Shown: in pieces, positions 1 to 9,712 of the stretch
Layout of the letters: each line of letters opens with the position of its first letter
How positions within the stretch are numbered: the stretch's first letter is position 1
Assembly: GCF_030317035.1 (NCBI RefSeq)
Contig: NZ_JASZYK010000002.1
Location: forward strand, 186,001 to 250,000
DNA: 64,000 bases
Source of the DNA: Variovorax sp. J22G73
Lineage (GTDB): Bacteria > Pseudomonadota > Gammaproteobacteria > Burkholderiales > Burkholderiaceae_C
Reading direction: 5' to 3'
Translations under genes and position numbers: made by a program
The notes under the pieces: model-generated
Seen by the model: the letters and a program-made list of their open reading frames with translations, nothing else
Told to the model about the DNA's origin: nothing
Databases searched by the model: none

Positions 1-49
1 TCTCCGCGAAGTTGCCCGGCGTGAGAAAGGCGAGATGGCGGATGCTCAC
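1..49 (-). CDS. LLM-class flavin-dependent oxidoreductase, N-terminal fragment cut by the window edge
   Basis: Only the first 16 codons lie in the window. They read MSIRHLAFLTPGNFAE from a GTG start whose bases overlap the stop codon of the upstream binding-protein gene (GTGA, bases 46-49). This N-terminus resembles luciferase-like (LLM) flavin monooxygenases. Two further LLM enzymes lie in the same operon, which fits. The overlap implies translational coupling and makes this the seventh gene visible in the operon. Family assignment from 16 residues is tentative. Confidence 0.6.
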   Translation of the reverse strand, partial: MSIRHLAFLTPGNFAE

Positions 50-1014
50 GGCGCGAACTTCGGCAGGCCGGGTGGGTTGGTCTCCGACTTCGGCAGCGCC
101 TCTTCGGCCAGGCTCCAGCGCGCCAGCGTCTTGGCGTAGCTGCCGTTGCGAATGAGGTTGTTGGTGGCCGTGGTCAGCGCCACGGCCAGGCCGCTGCCCT
201 TGCGCGTGGCAATGGCCACGTCGGACTTCAGCGGCCAGCCCGCGTTCACCGTGCCGACCAGGCGAATCTGCCCGTTCTTCGCGGACTCGTAGGCCTGCGG
301 CGCGTTCGGGTTGAAGTTGGCATCGACCCGTTTGGTGACCACCGCCAGCGTGCGCGTCACATCGTCGTCGTAGTACTGGATCGTGGCGGGCTTCAGCCCG
401 GCTGCGGCGTTCTGCCGGTTCCATTCGAGCAGGATGCGCTCCTGGTTGGTGCCCGCGCCGGTCGTCAGCTTCAGGCCCGCGATGTCTTTGGGCTCCTTGA
501 TGCTCTTGATGGGGCTGTCGGCCTTCACGTAGAAGCCGTGCAGGCCCAGCCGGTAGGTGGAAAAGTCGAACTTCTCCTTGCGTTGCTCGGTCACGCCCAC
601 GTTCGAGATCACCGCGTCGTACTTGCCCGAGCTCAGGCCCAGCGGCCAGTCGGCCCACGCGATGGGCTGCAGGTCGAGCTTCAGGCCCAGCGCATCGGCG
701 ATGAGCAGTGCGTAGTCGGCGTCGAAGCCCACCACCGTCTTCGCATCGGTCGCGTAGGTGGAGATGGGCGGCGCGAACGGCGCCACGGCCACGGTCAGCA
801 CGCCCTCCTTCACGAACTTGAAGTTGGGCGGAATCGCGTTGACGGCCTCGGCGTCCTTGCCCGTGCGCAGGCGGCCCTGCTGCTCGGGGCTGAAGTCGAA
901 CTTGTCGGCGGCATGCGCCGTGCCTCCAGCAAGGGTGAATGCGGCAAGGCTGGATGCAACAAGGCTGCGCGCGATCCACGCCACGGATGTGTTCTTGATG
1001 TTCTTCAAAGTCAT
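46..1014 (-). CDS. ABC transporter substrate-binding protein, family 3
   Basis: A 322-residue periplasmic solute-binding protein of the polar amino acid type (SBP_bac_3). It should deliver ligand to the permease-ATPase encoded upstream in the operon. A signal peptide is visible: a basic start, a hydrophobic stretch to about residue 33 and a likely cleavage after AHA near residue 35. The mature part has family features such as DADYALLIADALG followed by WPLGLSSGKYDAVISNVGVT. It is a clear paralogue of the neighbouring binding protein, sharing KEPKDIAGLK, IQYYDDDV and the C-terminal NPPGLPK. The gap between the two genes is five bases. The ligand is unknown; the LLM monooxygenases nearby suggest a sulfur- or nitrogen-containing organic compound rather than an ordinary amino acid. 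Confidence 0.9.
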   Translation of the reverse strand: MTLKNIKNTSVAWIARSLVASSLAAFTLAGGTAHAADKFDFSPEQQGRLRTGKDAEAVNAIPPNFKFVKEGVLTVAVAPFAPPISTYATDAKTVVGFDADYALLIADALGLKLDLQPIAWADWPLGLSSGKYDAVISNVGVTEQRKEKFDFSTYRLGLHGFYVKADSPIKSIKEPKDIAGLKLTTGAGTNQERILLEWNRQNAAAGLKPATIQYYDDDVTRTLAVVTKRVDANFNPNAPQAYESAKNGQIRLVGTVNAGWPLKSDVAIATRKGSGLAVALTTATNNLIRNGSYAKTLARWSLAEEALPKSETNPPGLPKFAP

Positions 1015-1019
1015 GGTCT

Positions 1020-1961
1020 TCAGTTCTTCGGCAGGCCGGGCGGGTTGGTGCGCGACGCCTGGATGGCTTCGGACTCCAGGCTCCAGCGCGACAGGGTCTT
1101 GGCGTAGTTGCCGTTCTTGATCTGCGTGTTCAGCGCCAGCGTCACCGCGTCGGCAATGCCGGAGCCCTTGCGCGAGGTGACGGCAATCTCGGCGTTCAGC
1201 GGCCAGCCGCCCGAGAACACGCCCGCCAGCTTCGTCTTGCCGTCGCGCGCCTCGTAGGCCGCGATGGCGTTCGGCCCCACATAGGCGTCGGCCCGGCCCG
1301 ACTGCAGGGCCAGGCGCTGCACCACGTCGTCGTCGTAGTACTGGATCTCGACCGGCTTCAATCCGGCGGCCAGGTTCTGCTTGTTCCAGCGCAGGATGAT
1401 CTGCTCCTGGTTGGTGCTGGCCGCCACGATCACCTTCAGCCCCGCGATGTCCTTCGGCTCCTTGATGGCGCCCAGCTTGCTGTCGGACTTCACATACACG
1501 CCGATCTGGTCGTTGCGGTAGGTGGAAAAGTCGAACTTCTCCTTTCGCTCTTCCGTCACCGTCACGTTCGACACCACCACGTCGAACTTGCCCGACTGCA
1601 GGCCCAGCGGCCAGTCGGCCCAGGTGGTGGACACCAGCTCCAGCTTGCGACCCAGGCTGTCGGCCACCAGCTGCGCGATGTCGGGCGCGTTGCCCACGGG
1701 CGTCTTCGTGTCGGTGGCGTAGGCCGCGAACGGCAGGCGGCCCGTGGTCGTGCCGACGACCAGCACGCCCTCCTTCTGGAACTTGAAGTCCCTGGCGAGC
1801 GCCACGGCCTCGTCGATCTTCTGCGCGCGCGGGCGGCCGACCTGCTCGGGACTCAGGTCGGGGGCGGCCTGGGCCGATGCCGCCAGCGGGAGCAACGCAG
1901 CCACAAGAACGGACCAGAAAGCGAACCAGGAGGCGGACAGGATGTTTCGTCGGTAGGTCAT
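1020..1961 (-). CDS. ABC transporter substrate-binding protein, family 3 (tandem paralogue)
   Basis: A 313-residue SBP_bac_3 binding protein. I start it at the ATG whose first base is 1961, because the protein then opens with a good signal peptide (MTYRRNIL, a hydrophobic core and cleavage after ASA near residue 29). The longer open frame to 2138 runs into the upstream gene. The body parallels the neighbouring copy closely (PDIAQLVADSLG, WADWPLGLQSGKFDVVVSN, GSGIADAV). Two full-length binding proteins therefore seem to share one permease-ATPase. The copies differ in ligand-facing segments (for example NFNPNAPQ against AYVGPNAI), so they may bind different but related compounds. Confidence 0.9.
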   Translation of the reverse strand: MTYRRNILSASWFAFWSVLVAALLPLAASAQAAPDLSPEQVGRPRAQKIDEAVALARDFKFQKEGVLVVGTTTGRLPFAAYATDTKTPVGNAPDIAQLVADSLGRKLELVSTTWADWPLGLQSGKFDVVVSNVTVTEERKEKFDFSTYRNDQIGVYVKSDSKLGAIKEPKDIAGLKVIVAASTNQEQIILRWNKQNLAAGLKPVEIQYYDDDVVQRLALQSGRADAYVGPNAIAAYEARDGKTKLAGVFSGGWPLNAEIAVTSRKGSGIADAVTLALNTQIKNGNYAKTLSRWSLESEAIQASRTNPPGLPKN

Positions 1962-2007
1962 GAAGTGCGATGCAGTGAAGGATGCGTTGAAGGAAAAAAA
2001 CAAAGCG

Positions 2008-3828
2008 TCAAAGAACCTTGGCCAGGAACTCGGCCGTGCGCGCATGCACCGGCGCGTTGAACACCTGCTCGGGCGTGCCCGTTTCCAGGATGCGGCCGCG
2101 CTCCATGAAGACCACGGTGTCGGCCACCTCGCGGGCAAAGCCGATCTCGTGCGTGACGATGAGCAGCGTGGTGCCCGAGCGCGCCAGCTGCTTGATGACG
2201 GCCAGCACCTCGCCCACCAGCTCGGGGTCGAGCGCGGAGGTGGGTTCGTCGAACAGCAGCACCTTGGGCTTGAGCGCCAGCGCGCGCGCGATGGCCACGC
2301 GCTGCTGCTGGCCGCCGGAGAGCTGTCGCGGGTAGGCGTGCGTCTTGTCGGCCAGGCCCACGCGCACCAGCAGTTCGTGCGCCAGCGCCTCGGCCTCGGG
2401 CCGCGACAGGCCGCGCACCGAAATCGGCGCCTCCACGATGTTCTCCAGCACCGTCAGGTGCGGGAACAGGTTGAAGTTCTGGAACACCATGCCCACGTCG
2501 ACGCGGCGCTTGAGAATTTCTTTCTCGTGCAGCTCGTAGAGCGTGTCGGCGTCGCGCCGGTAGCCGATGAGCTCGCCGTCGATGGCGATGAAGCCGTCGT
2601 CAACCCGCTCCAGGTGGTTGATGGCGCGCAGCAGCGTCGACTTGCCCGAGCCCGACTGCCCGAGCACGACCGTGACGCTGCCCTGCCCCACGGTGAGCGT
2701 CACGTCGTCGAGCACCTTCAGCGCGCCGAAGCTCTTGGACACGCCGTGGATGGTGACCTCGCCACCCTGCGTGAGCGGATCGGTCCAGCGCGGCACCTGC
2801 ACGGGCGCGTCGGCGACCGGTGCGTCGACCTCGAGCGCAGCGACAGGCGCCTTGGAGCGCAGCAGCTTTCGCAAAGCACCGCCGATCCATGAACTCGGCG
2901 GATTGCGCAGCGCTCCGCGCGAAAAATGCCGCTCCACATAGTGCTGCACCACCGACAGCACCGTGAGGATGACGAGGTACCACACGGTCGCCACCATCAG
3001 CAGCGGAATCACTTCCAGGTTGCGCCGGTAGATGATCTGTATGGTGTAGAACAGCTCGGGCAGCGCCAGGATGTAGAGGTTCGACGTGCCCTTGGCCAGC
3101 CCGATGATGTCGTTGAACGCTGTCGGAAGAATGGTGCGCATCGCCTGCGGCAGCACGATGCGAAACGACTGCCGCCCGCGTGACAGGCCCAGCGCCGCGG
3201 CCGCTTCCAGCTGCCCCTGTTCCACCGACAGGATGCCCCCGCGCACGATCTCCGAGGCGAACGCCGCCTGGTTCAGCGTGAGGCCCAGCAGCGCCGCCAC
3301 GAAGGGGCTGATGAGCTGCGTGGTCGGGTACGAGAAGAAGGTGACCTCGGTGCCCGGAATGCCCAGCGACACCGTCTCGTACAGGTAGCCCAGGTTGTTG
3401 ATGATCAGCAGCAGCACGATCACCGGAATCGACCTGAAGATCCACGTGAACACCCATGCCAGCCTCGAGAGCAGCGGCGAGCGCGACACGCGCGCCAGCG
3501 CCAGCCCGGTGCCGAAGAAAAAGCCCAGCACCGCGCCCAGCGCCGTCAGCAGCAGCGTGCGGCCCAGCCCTTCGAGCACCGGCTCGGCGAAGAACCATTG
3601 CGCGAACACGCCCCAACCCCAGCGCGGGTTGGTGAGCGTCGAATACAGCACCAGCGCGATGACCGCCACCGCGAACACGGTGCCCACCGTGCGCGCCGGG
3701 TAGCGGGCCGGCACGATGCGGAAGTGGGAGTAGTCGCCTTTGTCAGGCGTGGCGCGTTGCGGTTGCTCCAGGCGAACCGGCACGGGGTCGCGCGGCTCGC
3801 CGCCGGCGTCGAGCACGGTGGTGTTCAT
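2008..3828 (-). CDS. Fused ABC permease / ATP-binding protein (polar amino acid-type importer)
   Basis: A 606-residue fusion of inner-membrane permease and ATPase. Residues about 45-300 form a HisM-type permease, with hydrophobic segments near 45-65, 90-115, 125-150, 165-190 and 270-295 and an EAA loop at about 193-228 (SEIVRGG...[11 protein letters not shown]). A linker of roughly 50 residues leads to the ATPase: Walker A GQSGSGKS at 390-397, signature LSGGQQQR at 503-510, Walker B VLLFDEP at 523-529 and H-loop VTHE at 558-561. The start at 3828 gives a four-base ATGA overlap with the upstream acetyltransferase gene. With the two downstream binding proteins this is a complete importer. A homodimer would supply both membrane and both ATPase halves. 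Confidence 0.93.
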   Translation of the reverse strand: MNTTVLDAGGEPRDPVPVRLEQPQRATPDKGDYSHFRIVPARYPARTVGTVFAVAVIALVLYSTLTNPRWGWGVFAQWFFAEPVLEGLGRTLLLTALGAVLGFFFGTGLALARVSRSPLLSRLAWVFTWIFRSIPVIVLLLIINNLGYLYETVSLGIPGTEVTFFSYPTTQLISPFVAALLGLTLNQAAFASEIVRGGILSVEQGQLEAAAALGLSRGRQSFRIVLPQAMRTILPTAFNDIIGLAKGTSNLYILALPELFYTIQIIYRRNLEVIPLLMVATVWYLVILTVLSVVQHYVERHFSRGALRNPPSSWIGGALRKLLRSKAPVAALEVDAPVADAPVQVPRWTDPLTQGGEVTIHGVSKSFGALKVLDDVTLTVGQGSVTVVLGQSGSGKSTLLRAINHLERVDDGFIAIDGELIGYRRDADTLYELHEKEILKRRVDVGMVFQNFNLFPHLTVLENIVEAPISVRGLSRPEAEALAHELLVRVGLADKTHAYPRQLSGGQQQRVAIARALALKPKVLLFDEPTSALDPELVGEVLAVIKQLARSGTTLLIVTHEIGFAREVADTVVFMERGRILETGTPEQVFNAPVHARTAEFLAKVL

Positions 3829-4364
3829 CGCTGCACCGCCTCGGCATGGCGCGGAGCGGCTTCGCTCCGTGCGCGCGGCACCACCAGCTCTTTCTCGAAA
3901 GGGAGCTTGCGCGGTGTTTCCGGATCGGCCGCCGGGCCGAACAGCGCGGTGTAGCCATGCCCCAAATACAGCGCCACCGCCTCCGGCTGGCGAAAGCCCG
4001 TGGTCAGGCAGATGCGCTCGTAGCCCTGGCGCAGCACCTGCGCCTCGAGCTCCAGCAGCACCTTCTTCGCCAGGCCCTGGCGCCGCAGGGCGTGGTGCGT
4101 CCACACGCGCTTCAGCTCGGCGGTGCGCTCGTCGTGGCGCATGAACGCACCGCCGCCCACCGCCACGCCGTCGCGCAGCAGCAGCACGAAGTTGCCGTGC
4201 GGCGGCGCGAACAGGTGCGCCGGGTAGCGGTCTATTTCGCGCGGCTCGCCAGGCTCGCGCAGCACATCGCCGTAGCGGGTGGCGTATTCGTGGGCCAAGC
4301 CTTCGAGCAGCGGCGCGGCGCGCGGGTCCAGCGGGGTGGTGTAGACGAAGGCCTCGCTCATCAC
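3825..4364 (-). CDS. GNAT family N-acetyltransferase
   Basis: A 179-residue cytoplasmic acetyl-CoA-dependent acyltransferase. The acetyl-CoA-binding region is at about residues 92-130: [24 protein letters not shown], with an RRQGLA pyrophosphate loop, followed by [19 protein letters not shown], the usual C-terminal beta-alpha-beta of GNAT folds. It overlaps the LLM oxidoreductase gene upstream and the permease-ATPase gene downstream by four bases each, so it is translated as part of the operon. GNATs in such scavenging operons may detoxify an imported amine, but the substrate cannot be read from the sequence. Confidence 0.85.
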   Translation of the reverse strand: MMSEAFVYTTPLDPRAAPLLEGLAHEYATRYGDVLREPGEPREIDRYPAHLFAPPHGNFVLLLRDGVAVGGGAFMRHDERTAELKRVWTHHALRRQGLAKKVLLELEAQVLRQGYERICLTTGFRQPEAVALYLGHGYTALFGPAADPETPRKLPFEKELVVPRARSEAAPRHAEAVQR

Positions 4365-5722
4365 GCGGCCCTCCGCGTCAGGCTGGCTTCGCCTGCAATT
4401 GCGGTTGCCGTTGCGGTTCCGGTCGCATAACGGCTGGCCTTGCGCGGCAAGCCGAGGTGGTCGCGCAGCGTGTGGCCCGGCAGCTCGCGGCTGTAGCGCC
4501 CGCGGGCCTCCAGCACCGGAATGACAAACTCAATGAAATCGTCCAGCCCCTGCGATAGCACCGGAAAGCCCAGGATGAAGCCGTCGGCCGCGCCCTCGTC
4601 CACCCAACGGATGATCTCGTCGGCGATGCGCTCGCCCGTGCCCACGAACTGCGTGCGCGGCGTGGCCACTTCGAGCGCCACCTCGCGCAAGCTCAGGCCC
4701 TTGGCCTTCGCGTTGGCCTTGATGCGGTCGGTGGTCGAGCGGAAGCTGTTGCGGCCCAGCTCGCCCAGTTCGGGAAAGGCGTCGTCCAGCGGGTACTGGC
4801 CGAAGTCGTGGTGGTCGAAGAAGCGGCCCAGGTAGGCCAGCGCTTCTTCGATGGTGAGCAGTTCGCGAATCAGCTTGTACTTGGCCTCGGCCTCTTCCTC
4901 GGTGGCCGCGACCACGGGGCCGATGCCCGGAAAGATCTTCACGTCATCGGCCTGCCGGCCCTGCGCCACCGCGCTGGCCTTCACCTGGCGCAGGAAGCCG
5001 CGCGTGTCTTCCAGCGAAGGCGAATGCGTGAACACCGCGTCCGCGTACTTGCCGGCCAGGCCGATGCCCGCGTCCGACGAGCCGGCCTGGAAGATCACCG
5101 GCTGCCCCTGCGGCGAGCGCTGGATGTTCAGCGGCCCCGACACCTCGAAGAAGCGCCCCTTGTGGTCCAGCGTGTGCAGCTTGTCGCGCGCGAAGAAGCG
5201 GCCGCTGTCGCGGTCGCGCACGAAGGCGTCGTCGTCCCAGCTGTCCCACAGGCCCTGCGTCACGGCCAGGTACTCGTCGGCAATCTCGTAGCGCTGCGCG
5301 TGCTCGGGGTGCGTGCGGCTGTAGTTCCTGGCGCTGCCTTCCAGCGGCGTGGTCACCACGTTCCAGCCGGCGCGCCCGCCGCTGATGAGGTCGAGCGAAG
5401 CAAACTGCCGCGCCACCGTGAACGGGTCGCTGTACGAGCTCGACACCGTGCCCGCCAGCCCGATCTTCGACGTGACCGCGGCCAGCGCCGACAGAATGGA
5501 AATCGGCTCGAAGCGGTTCAGGAAGTGCGGTATCGACTTCTCGTTGATGTAGAGCCCGTCCGCCACGAATGCGAAGGCGATGCCCGCGGCCTCGGCCTTC
5601 TGCGCGGTGCGCACGAAAAAGTCGAGGTTCACGCTGGCATCTGCCGGGCCTGCCGGGTGCTTCCACGAATTCATGTGGCTGCCGGCGCCTTGCAGCATGA
5701 CGCCGAACTTGATGTTGCTCAT
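4361..5722 (-). CDS. LLM-class flavin-dependent monooxygenase (NtaA/SnaA/DszA/SoxA type)
   Basis: A 453-residue flavin-dependent monooxygenase of the nitrilotriacetate/dibenzothiophene-sulfone branch, which uses FMNH2 from a separate reductase. Typical stretches are [18 protein letters not shown] at the start, [13 protein letters not shown] near 125, the ARNYSR segment, and a C-terminal [13 protein letters not shown]. The frame extends to 5833, but the ATG at 5722 follows AAGAAAGG and gives the normal family start. No flavin reductase is visible in the window. Enzymes of this branch cleave C-N or C-S bonds of sulfonates, sulfones or aminocarboxylates. The adjacent importer presumably supplies the substrate. 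Confidence 0.9.
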   Translation of the reverse strand: MSNIKFGVMLQGAGSHMNSWKHPAGPADASVNLDFFVRTAQKAEAAGIAFAFVADGLYINEKSIPHFLNRFEPISILSALAAVTSKIGLAGTVSSSYSDPFTVARQFASLDLISGGRAGWNVVTTPLEGSARNYSRTHPEHAQRYEIADEYLAVTQGLWDSWDDDAFVRDRDSGRFFARDKLHTLDHKGRFFEVSGPLNIQRSPQGQPVIFQAGSSDAGIGLAGKYADAVFTHSPSLEDTRGFLRQVKASAVAQGRQADDVKIFPGIGPVVAATEEEAEAKYKLIRELLTIEEALAYLGRFFDHHDFGQYPLDDAFPELGELGRNSFRSTTDRIKANAKAKGLSLREVALEVATPRTQFVGTGERIADEIIRWVDEGAADGFILGFPVLSQGLDDFIEFVIPVLEARGRYSRELPGHTLRDHLGLPRKASRYATGTATATAIAGEASLTRRAA

Positions 5723-5771
5723 GGCCAACCTTTCTTCTTGTCTCGTTGTGGGTGCAGGAAAAAAACCGGGT

Positions 5772-6779
5772 TCAGGCCGGCGCCAGCTCGCGCGCCCTGG
5801 CCAGCAGCTCGACCGACGCATGGCGCGCCGCAAAGTCGGCCACCGGGATGTCGATGACGAACTCCTCGATGCCGTGCTGCGCGCTCAACGCATCGAGCGC
5901 CGCGCGCACTTCTTCGCCCGTGCCTGCGATGACGTGCGGGCGCCGCTCTTCGGTGCGGAAGTCGCTCACGCCGGCCTGTCGCGCGAACTCGGCCGCGGCC
6001 TCCAGGCTGGGCAGGTTCACGGTCTGGCCGGTGGGCAGGTACACGCGAAAGCTGCGCAGCGCGCCGACGCGCTCGGCCGCTTCGTCGTGCGTGTGCGCGG
6101 CAAAGGCGAAGAGCGCGAGCCATGGCGCGCGGCCCGTCTCGGCGCGGTAGGCGGCTATCGATTGCGCGAGGTTCACCGGGTCGCCGTTGAAGTGCCCGGC
6201 GTACACGAACTGCCAGCCCAGCCGCGCGGCGAGCACCGCGCTTTCAGGGCTGCCGCCCAGCAGCACGCGCTGCGGCAACTGCGGCGGTTGGGGTGTCGCG
6301 ACCGCGCCCGCCAGTGCGTGGCCCGAGGCGACGCCGTCGTGCAGGAAGGCGTCGAGCTCCGCCAGCCGCACGCCGAAGTCTTCGCTGCGTTTTTTCTCGG
6401 GGTCGTGCAGCCATTGCAGCGCCTTGCTCGTGAGCGGAAAGCCGCCGGGCGCCTTGCCGATGCCCAGGTCCACGCGGCCCGGCGCCAGCGCGGCGAGCAC
6501 GCGAAAGGTCTCGGCCACCTTGAACGGGCTGTAGTGCTGCAGCATGACGCCGCCCGTGCCCACGCGAATGCGCGAGGTCTTCGCGAGCACGTGGGCGGCC
6601 AGCACCTCGGGTGCGGAGCCCGCGTAGTTCCTGTTGCCGTGATGCTCCGCGAGCCAGTAGCGGCGGTAGCCGAGACGCTCCGCGCTCTGCGCGAGCGCCA
6701 CGGTGTGCTGGAACGCCTGCGCGGCGTCGGCGCCTTCGGGGATCAGGCTCTTGTCGAGCAGGGACAGCGAGTAGGACAC
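5772..6779 (-). CDS. LLM-class flavin-dependent oxidoreductase (YhbW/MsnO8-like)
   Basis: A luciferase-family oxidoreductase of about 335 residues, in the branch with motifs [16 protein letters not shown] and [25 protein letters not shown] place the start at the GTG at 6779 ([11 protein letters not shown]), because family members begin just before this strand. The only upstream in-frame ATG, at 7055, would add 92 residues of non-family sequence. No strong ribosome-binding site precedes this GTG, so the start is provisional. It is the most upstream gene of the operon, 49 bases before the NtaA-type enzyme. The operon promoter should lie in the 6780-7050 interval. Confidence 0.85.
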   Translation of the reverse strand: MSYSLSLLDKSLIPEGADAAQAFQHTVALAQSAERLGYRRYWLAEHHGNRNYAGSAPEVLAAHVLAKTSRIRVGTGGVMLQHYSPFKVAETFRVLAALAPGRVDLGIGKAPGGFPLTSKALQWLHDPEKKRSEDFGVRLAELDAFLHDGVASGHALAGAVATPQPPQLPQRVLLGGSPESAVLAARLGWQFVYAGHFNGDPVNLAQSIAAYRAETGRAPWLALFAFAAHTHDEAAERVGALRSFRVYLPTGQTVNLPSLEAAAEFARQAGVSDFRTEERRPHVIAGTGEEVRAALDALSAQHGIEEFVIDIPVADFAARHASVELLARARELAPA

Positions 6780-7074
6780 GGTGTGCGGCGGGACACGCCC
6801 TTGAAAGAATTGCTGCGAATTCTCTTGGGCAACGCGCGCACCGGTTGCGCTGAATTCCTCTATCGATATGCGACGTGGAGTGCCGTTGCGAACCTGTTGC
6901 GCGGGCCGGCGCGACGGCGCTGCTTCACACAGGCGCGAGTGGGAAAGACTCTCCGTGGTGGGTCGGGGTTGCGTCTTTTGCGCAGGGGACTTCAGGGCGA
7001 AGACCCGTTGTCGGCGAGAGGCGAAGGCGGCCGGTTGCGGCCGTTGCGGCTCCACGCTCTTGCATCGATGGCCG

Positions 7075-7110
7075 GCCGTTCAGCCGTTCAGCCGTTCAGC
7101 CGTTCAGCCG
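7075..7110. repeat. 8-bp tandem repeat, four copies
   Basis: The unit GCCGTTCA is repeated perfectly four times (7075-7106), followed by a partial GCCG. It lies outside any confident gene. A unit that is not a multiple of three fits its non-coding position, and slippage there could change spacing between regulatory elements without breaking a gene. Confidence 0.9.
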
Positions 7111-7123
7111 ACCGTTATCGCGC

Positions 7124-7321
7124 TCACCAAGAATGCGGCAGCAGGCCGAGCACGGCGGCCGCATGCAGCCGCCGCATCGCGCGCGCAGGCACATGGCCGT
7201 GCGGCGCACGCCGTGCCAGGGCGCGTGGCGAACTCGGTGGAATGCGCCAGGCCTTGGCGGTCAGGTCGAGCACATGGCGGGCCTGGGCGGCCGGGGAAAC
7301 GTAGTGGGTGCGCAGTTGCAT
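7124..7321 (-). CDS. Possible small hypothetical protein, 65 residues
   Basis: This short frame begins MQLRTHYVSPAAQARHVLDL and is arginine- and alanine-rich. The first half has codon use like the surrounding real genes (CTG, CGC, ACC, GAC, GCC), which is the only argument for it. There is no clear ribosome-binding site, no recognised domain and no operon partner. The end overlaps no other feature. It may be a decayed or chance frame. Confidence 0.3.
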   Translation of the reverse strand: MQLRTHYVSPAAQARHVLDLTAKAWRIPPSSPRALARRAPHGHVPARAMRRLHAAAVLGLLPHSW

Positions 7322-7458
7322 GGCAATGAATCGAATGAATGCTTCAACCGATTCTGCTGAGCGGCACCGCCTTTGACAAAGACGGATTCCAAGTTTCCTG
7401 ATGCGGTTACCGAACGCGGCACCTCACGTGGTATTTCATGAGGCACTCACGTGGTACT

Positions 7459-8499
7459 TCAAGCGAAATCGGTCGACGGCTTCTCCCACAGGTTCACGCC
7501 GCCCTCCACCGCGTACTTGTCGATCTCGGCCAGTTCCTCCGCGCTCAGCGGCGCGTGCGACAGCGCGGCCACGTTGTCGACGATCTGCTCGGGCCGGCTC
7601 GCGCCGATGAGCGCCGAGCTCACGCGCGGGTCGCGCAGCGTCCACGTCAGCGCAAGCTGCGCCAGTGTCTGGCCGCGGCGCTGCGCGATCTTGTTGAGCG
7701 CGCGGGCGCGCTCAACGTTGGGCTCCGACAAATGCTCCTGCTTCAGCGAGCCGCCGCCGGGCCGGTTGATGCGCGCGTCGTCGGGAATGCCGTTGAGGTA
7801 CTTGTCGGTCAGCAGGCCCTGCGCCAGCGGCGTGAAGGCGATCACACCCGCGCCCAGCTCGTCGGTGGCGTTCAGCAGGTCTTTTTCGACCCAGCGGTTG
7901 AACAGGTTGTAGGCCGGTTGATGGATCAGGAGCGGCACCTTCCACTCGCGCAGCAGCGCGGCGATCTCGCGCGTCTTGCCGGCCGAGTACGACGAGATGC
8001 CGATGTACAGCGCCTTGCCCTGCTGCACGGCCTGGGCCAGCGCGGAGGCGGTTTCCTCGAGCGGAGTGTCGGGGTCGAAGCGGTGCGAATAGAAGATGTC
8101 GACATAGTCCAGCCCCAGGCGCTGCAGGCTCTGGTCGAGGCTGGCGAGCACGTATTTGCGCGAGCCGCCGCCCTTGCCGTAGGGGCCGGGCCACATGTCC
8201 CAGCCGGCCTTGCTGGAGATGATGAGCTCGTCGCGGTAGGCCTTGAAATCTTCGCGCAGCAGGCGGCCGAAGTTGGTCTCGGCGCTGCCGTACGGCGGGC
8301 CGTAGTTGTTGGCCAGGTCGAAGTGGTTGATACCCAGGTCGAAGGCCGTGCGCAGCAGCTGGCGCTGCGTGGCGACCGGCGTGGTGTCTCCGAAGTTGTG
8401 CCAGAGCCCGAGCGAGATCGCGGGCAGCACGAGCCCGCTGCGCCCGACGCGGCGGTAGGCAATGGCGTCGTAGCGCTTGGAGTCGGCGTGGTAGGTCAT
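7459..8499 (-). CDS. mgrA: Aldo/keto reductase, L-glyceraldehyde 3-phosphate reductase type
   Basis: A 346-residue NADPH-dependent reductase of the YghZ/MgrA subgroup, which reduces reactive aldehydes such as L-glyceraldehyde 3-phosphate and methylglyoxal. The AKR tetrad is visible: Asp in HFDLANNYG, Tyr in NNYGPPYGS, Lys in ISSKAGWDMW and His in FYSHRFD. The subgroup marks KAGWDMWPGPYG and SSYSAGKT are present. The C-terminal cofactor segment is SALIGASRPEQI. The start at 8499 removes 48 unrelated leading residues. It is separated by about 170 bases from the binding-protein gene upstream and appears to be a single unit. Confidence 0.9.
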   Translation of the reverse strand: MTYHADSKRYDAIAYRRVGRSGLVLPAISLGLWHNFGDTTPVATQRQLLRTAFDLGINHFDLANNYGPPYGSAETNFGRLLREDFKAYRDELIISSKAGWDMWPGPYGKGGGSRKYVLASLDQSLQRLGLDYVDIFYSHRFDPDTPLEETASALAQAVQQGKALYIGISSYSAGKTREIAALLREWKVPLLIHQPAYNLFNRWVEKDLLNATDELGAGVIAFTPLAQGLLTDKYLNGIPDDARINRPGGGSLKQEHLSEPNVERARALNKIAQRRGQTLAQLALTWTLRDPRVSSALIGASRPEQIVDNVAALSHAPLSAEELAEIDKYAVEGGVNLWEKPSTDFA

Positions 8500-8673
8500 G
8501 GATGGGTGTGTCTTGTCTTGACGTTGAATGAATGAGAAAGGCCGCACGCCGGGGTGGGCTGAACCGAACCGTGGCGCGGCGAGTTCGAGAATGCCCGCGC
8601 CGGCGCGGCCTCGCAAGCATGCCCCCGCCGCAAGCGCGTGCATGCGCGCCGCGCGATGCGAGTTCGCAAAAGT

Positions 8674-9669
8674 TCAGGCTTCAGGCGCGCGCCATTGCGC
8701 CAGCGCGAAGTCGCGGCTCACGAGGTTCTCGGCCAGCAAGAACTTCTTCACCTCGTCGAGCAGCGCCAGTCCCTCGGCCGGGTACGCCGCCTCGGGAAAC
8801 TGCGACAGCGGGTGCGACACCTTCACCACGTCGAGCGGAAAGCCGCTCACCTCGGCGTGGAAGGCGTAGTAGGCCTCGCTGTCGCGGTGTATTTCCTGCA
8901 GCGCGGTGCGGCGCGCGCGCGTCCATGCGGCGGGCACGCCCGGCGCGGCCGCGAGCAGCTTGTTCGACGCCACGATCACCGAGGTGCCGCGCAGCGTCGG
9001 GTGCCTGTCGGCCTCGTCGATCACCGGGTAGCCGCGCGAAGCCAGCAGCGGCCCCACGTCGATCTGCGCGGCAAAGGCGGCGATCGAGCCCTGGTCGAGC
9101 GCGGCTTCGCCGTCGCGCGGGAACATGTGGATCACCTTGACCGACTTCTGCAGCCCGTGCTCTTTCAGCAGGCCCAGCACGTAGCGGTGCATGTACGAGC
9201 CGCGCGCCACGCCGATGGTCTGGCCGTCGAGCGCCTTCACGCTGCGCGCGCCGTTGCGCGGCGTGAGCAGCCATACGTTCATGCCCACGGCATCGAAGCC
9301 GATGAGCTGGTTTTCCAGCCCGCGCGATCGCGCCACGATGGCGGGCGTGTCGCCGTAGATGCCCACGTCCAGCGCACCCGCGACAAAGGCCTCGTTCAGG
9401 TCGGGCCCGTTCGGAAAGTTGCGCGTCGTCACTTCGGTGAAGCCGAGCGTTGCCAGCTCGCGTTGCAGGTGGCCCTGGCGCAGCGCCCAGCCGGTCGCGT
9501 TCGCGGGCTTCTTGCCCGGGCCGATGTAGCCCAGGCGCAGCACCTTGCCGCCGCCTTGGCCGTTGGCCGGACTGCCGTTCTGGGCGAAGGAGAAAGCGGG
9601 AACCGCGCTGGCGGCGGCCGCGGCCATGGCGCCGCGCAACAGCCGGCGGCGGCCTGGAAGATCAGACAT
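8674..9669 (-). CDS. ABC transporter substrate-binding protein, sulfonate/nitrate/taurine type
   Basis: A 331-residue periplasmic binding protein of the SsuA/TauA/NrtA class. The leader has twin arginines (RRRLLRG at residues 7-13) and a hydrophobic segment ending near AFSFA, so Tat or Sec export is likely. Family features are VLRLGYIG..., FPNGPDLNEAFVAGALDVGIYGDTPAIVARS and the SVKALDGQTIGVARGS segment. It is the last gene behind an FAD oxidoreductase and a ferredoxin. No matching permease or ATPase is in the window, so it must use a transporter encoded elsewhere or act as a sensor. An aliphatic sulfonate or other organosulfur ligand is an inference from family and neighbours. Confidence 0.88.
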   Translation of the reverse strand: MSDLPGRRRLLRGAMAAAAASAVPAFSFAQNGSPANGQGGGKVLRLGYIGPGKKPANATGWALRQGHLQRELATLGFTEVTTRNFPNGPDLNEAFVAGALDVGIYGDTPAIVARSRGLENQLIGFDAVGMNVWLLTPRNGARSVKALDGQTIGVARGSYMHRYVLGLLKEHGLQKSVKVIHMFPRDGEAALDQGSIAAFAAQIDVGPLLASRGYPVIDEADRHPTLRGTSVIVASNKLLAAAPGVPAAWTRARRTALQEIHRDSEAYYAFHAEVSGFPLDVVKVSHPLSQFPEAAYPAEGLALLDEVKKFLLAENLVSRDFALAQWRAPEA

Positions 9670-9712
9670 GGAAAGACCCGAGCAAGAAAAAGAGAAAGGA
9701 AGAGGAAAGGGC

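Larger units (their letters stand above)
6780..7458. other. Long intergenic interval with a tandem repeat and one possible small gene
   Basis: About 680 bases separate the first LLM gene of the operon from the aldo/keto reductase stop codon. The interval holds a four-copy 8-bp tandem repeat (7075-7110) and a possible 65-codon gene (7124-7321). The rest shows no recognisable gene or RNA. The promoter of the scavenging operon should be in the left half, but I could not pick a convincing -35/-10 pair. Confidence 0.5.
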
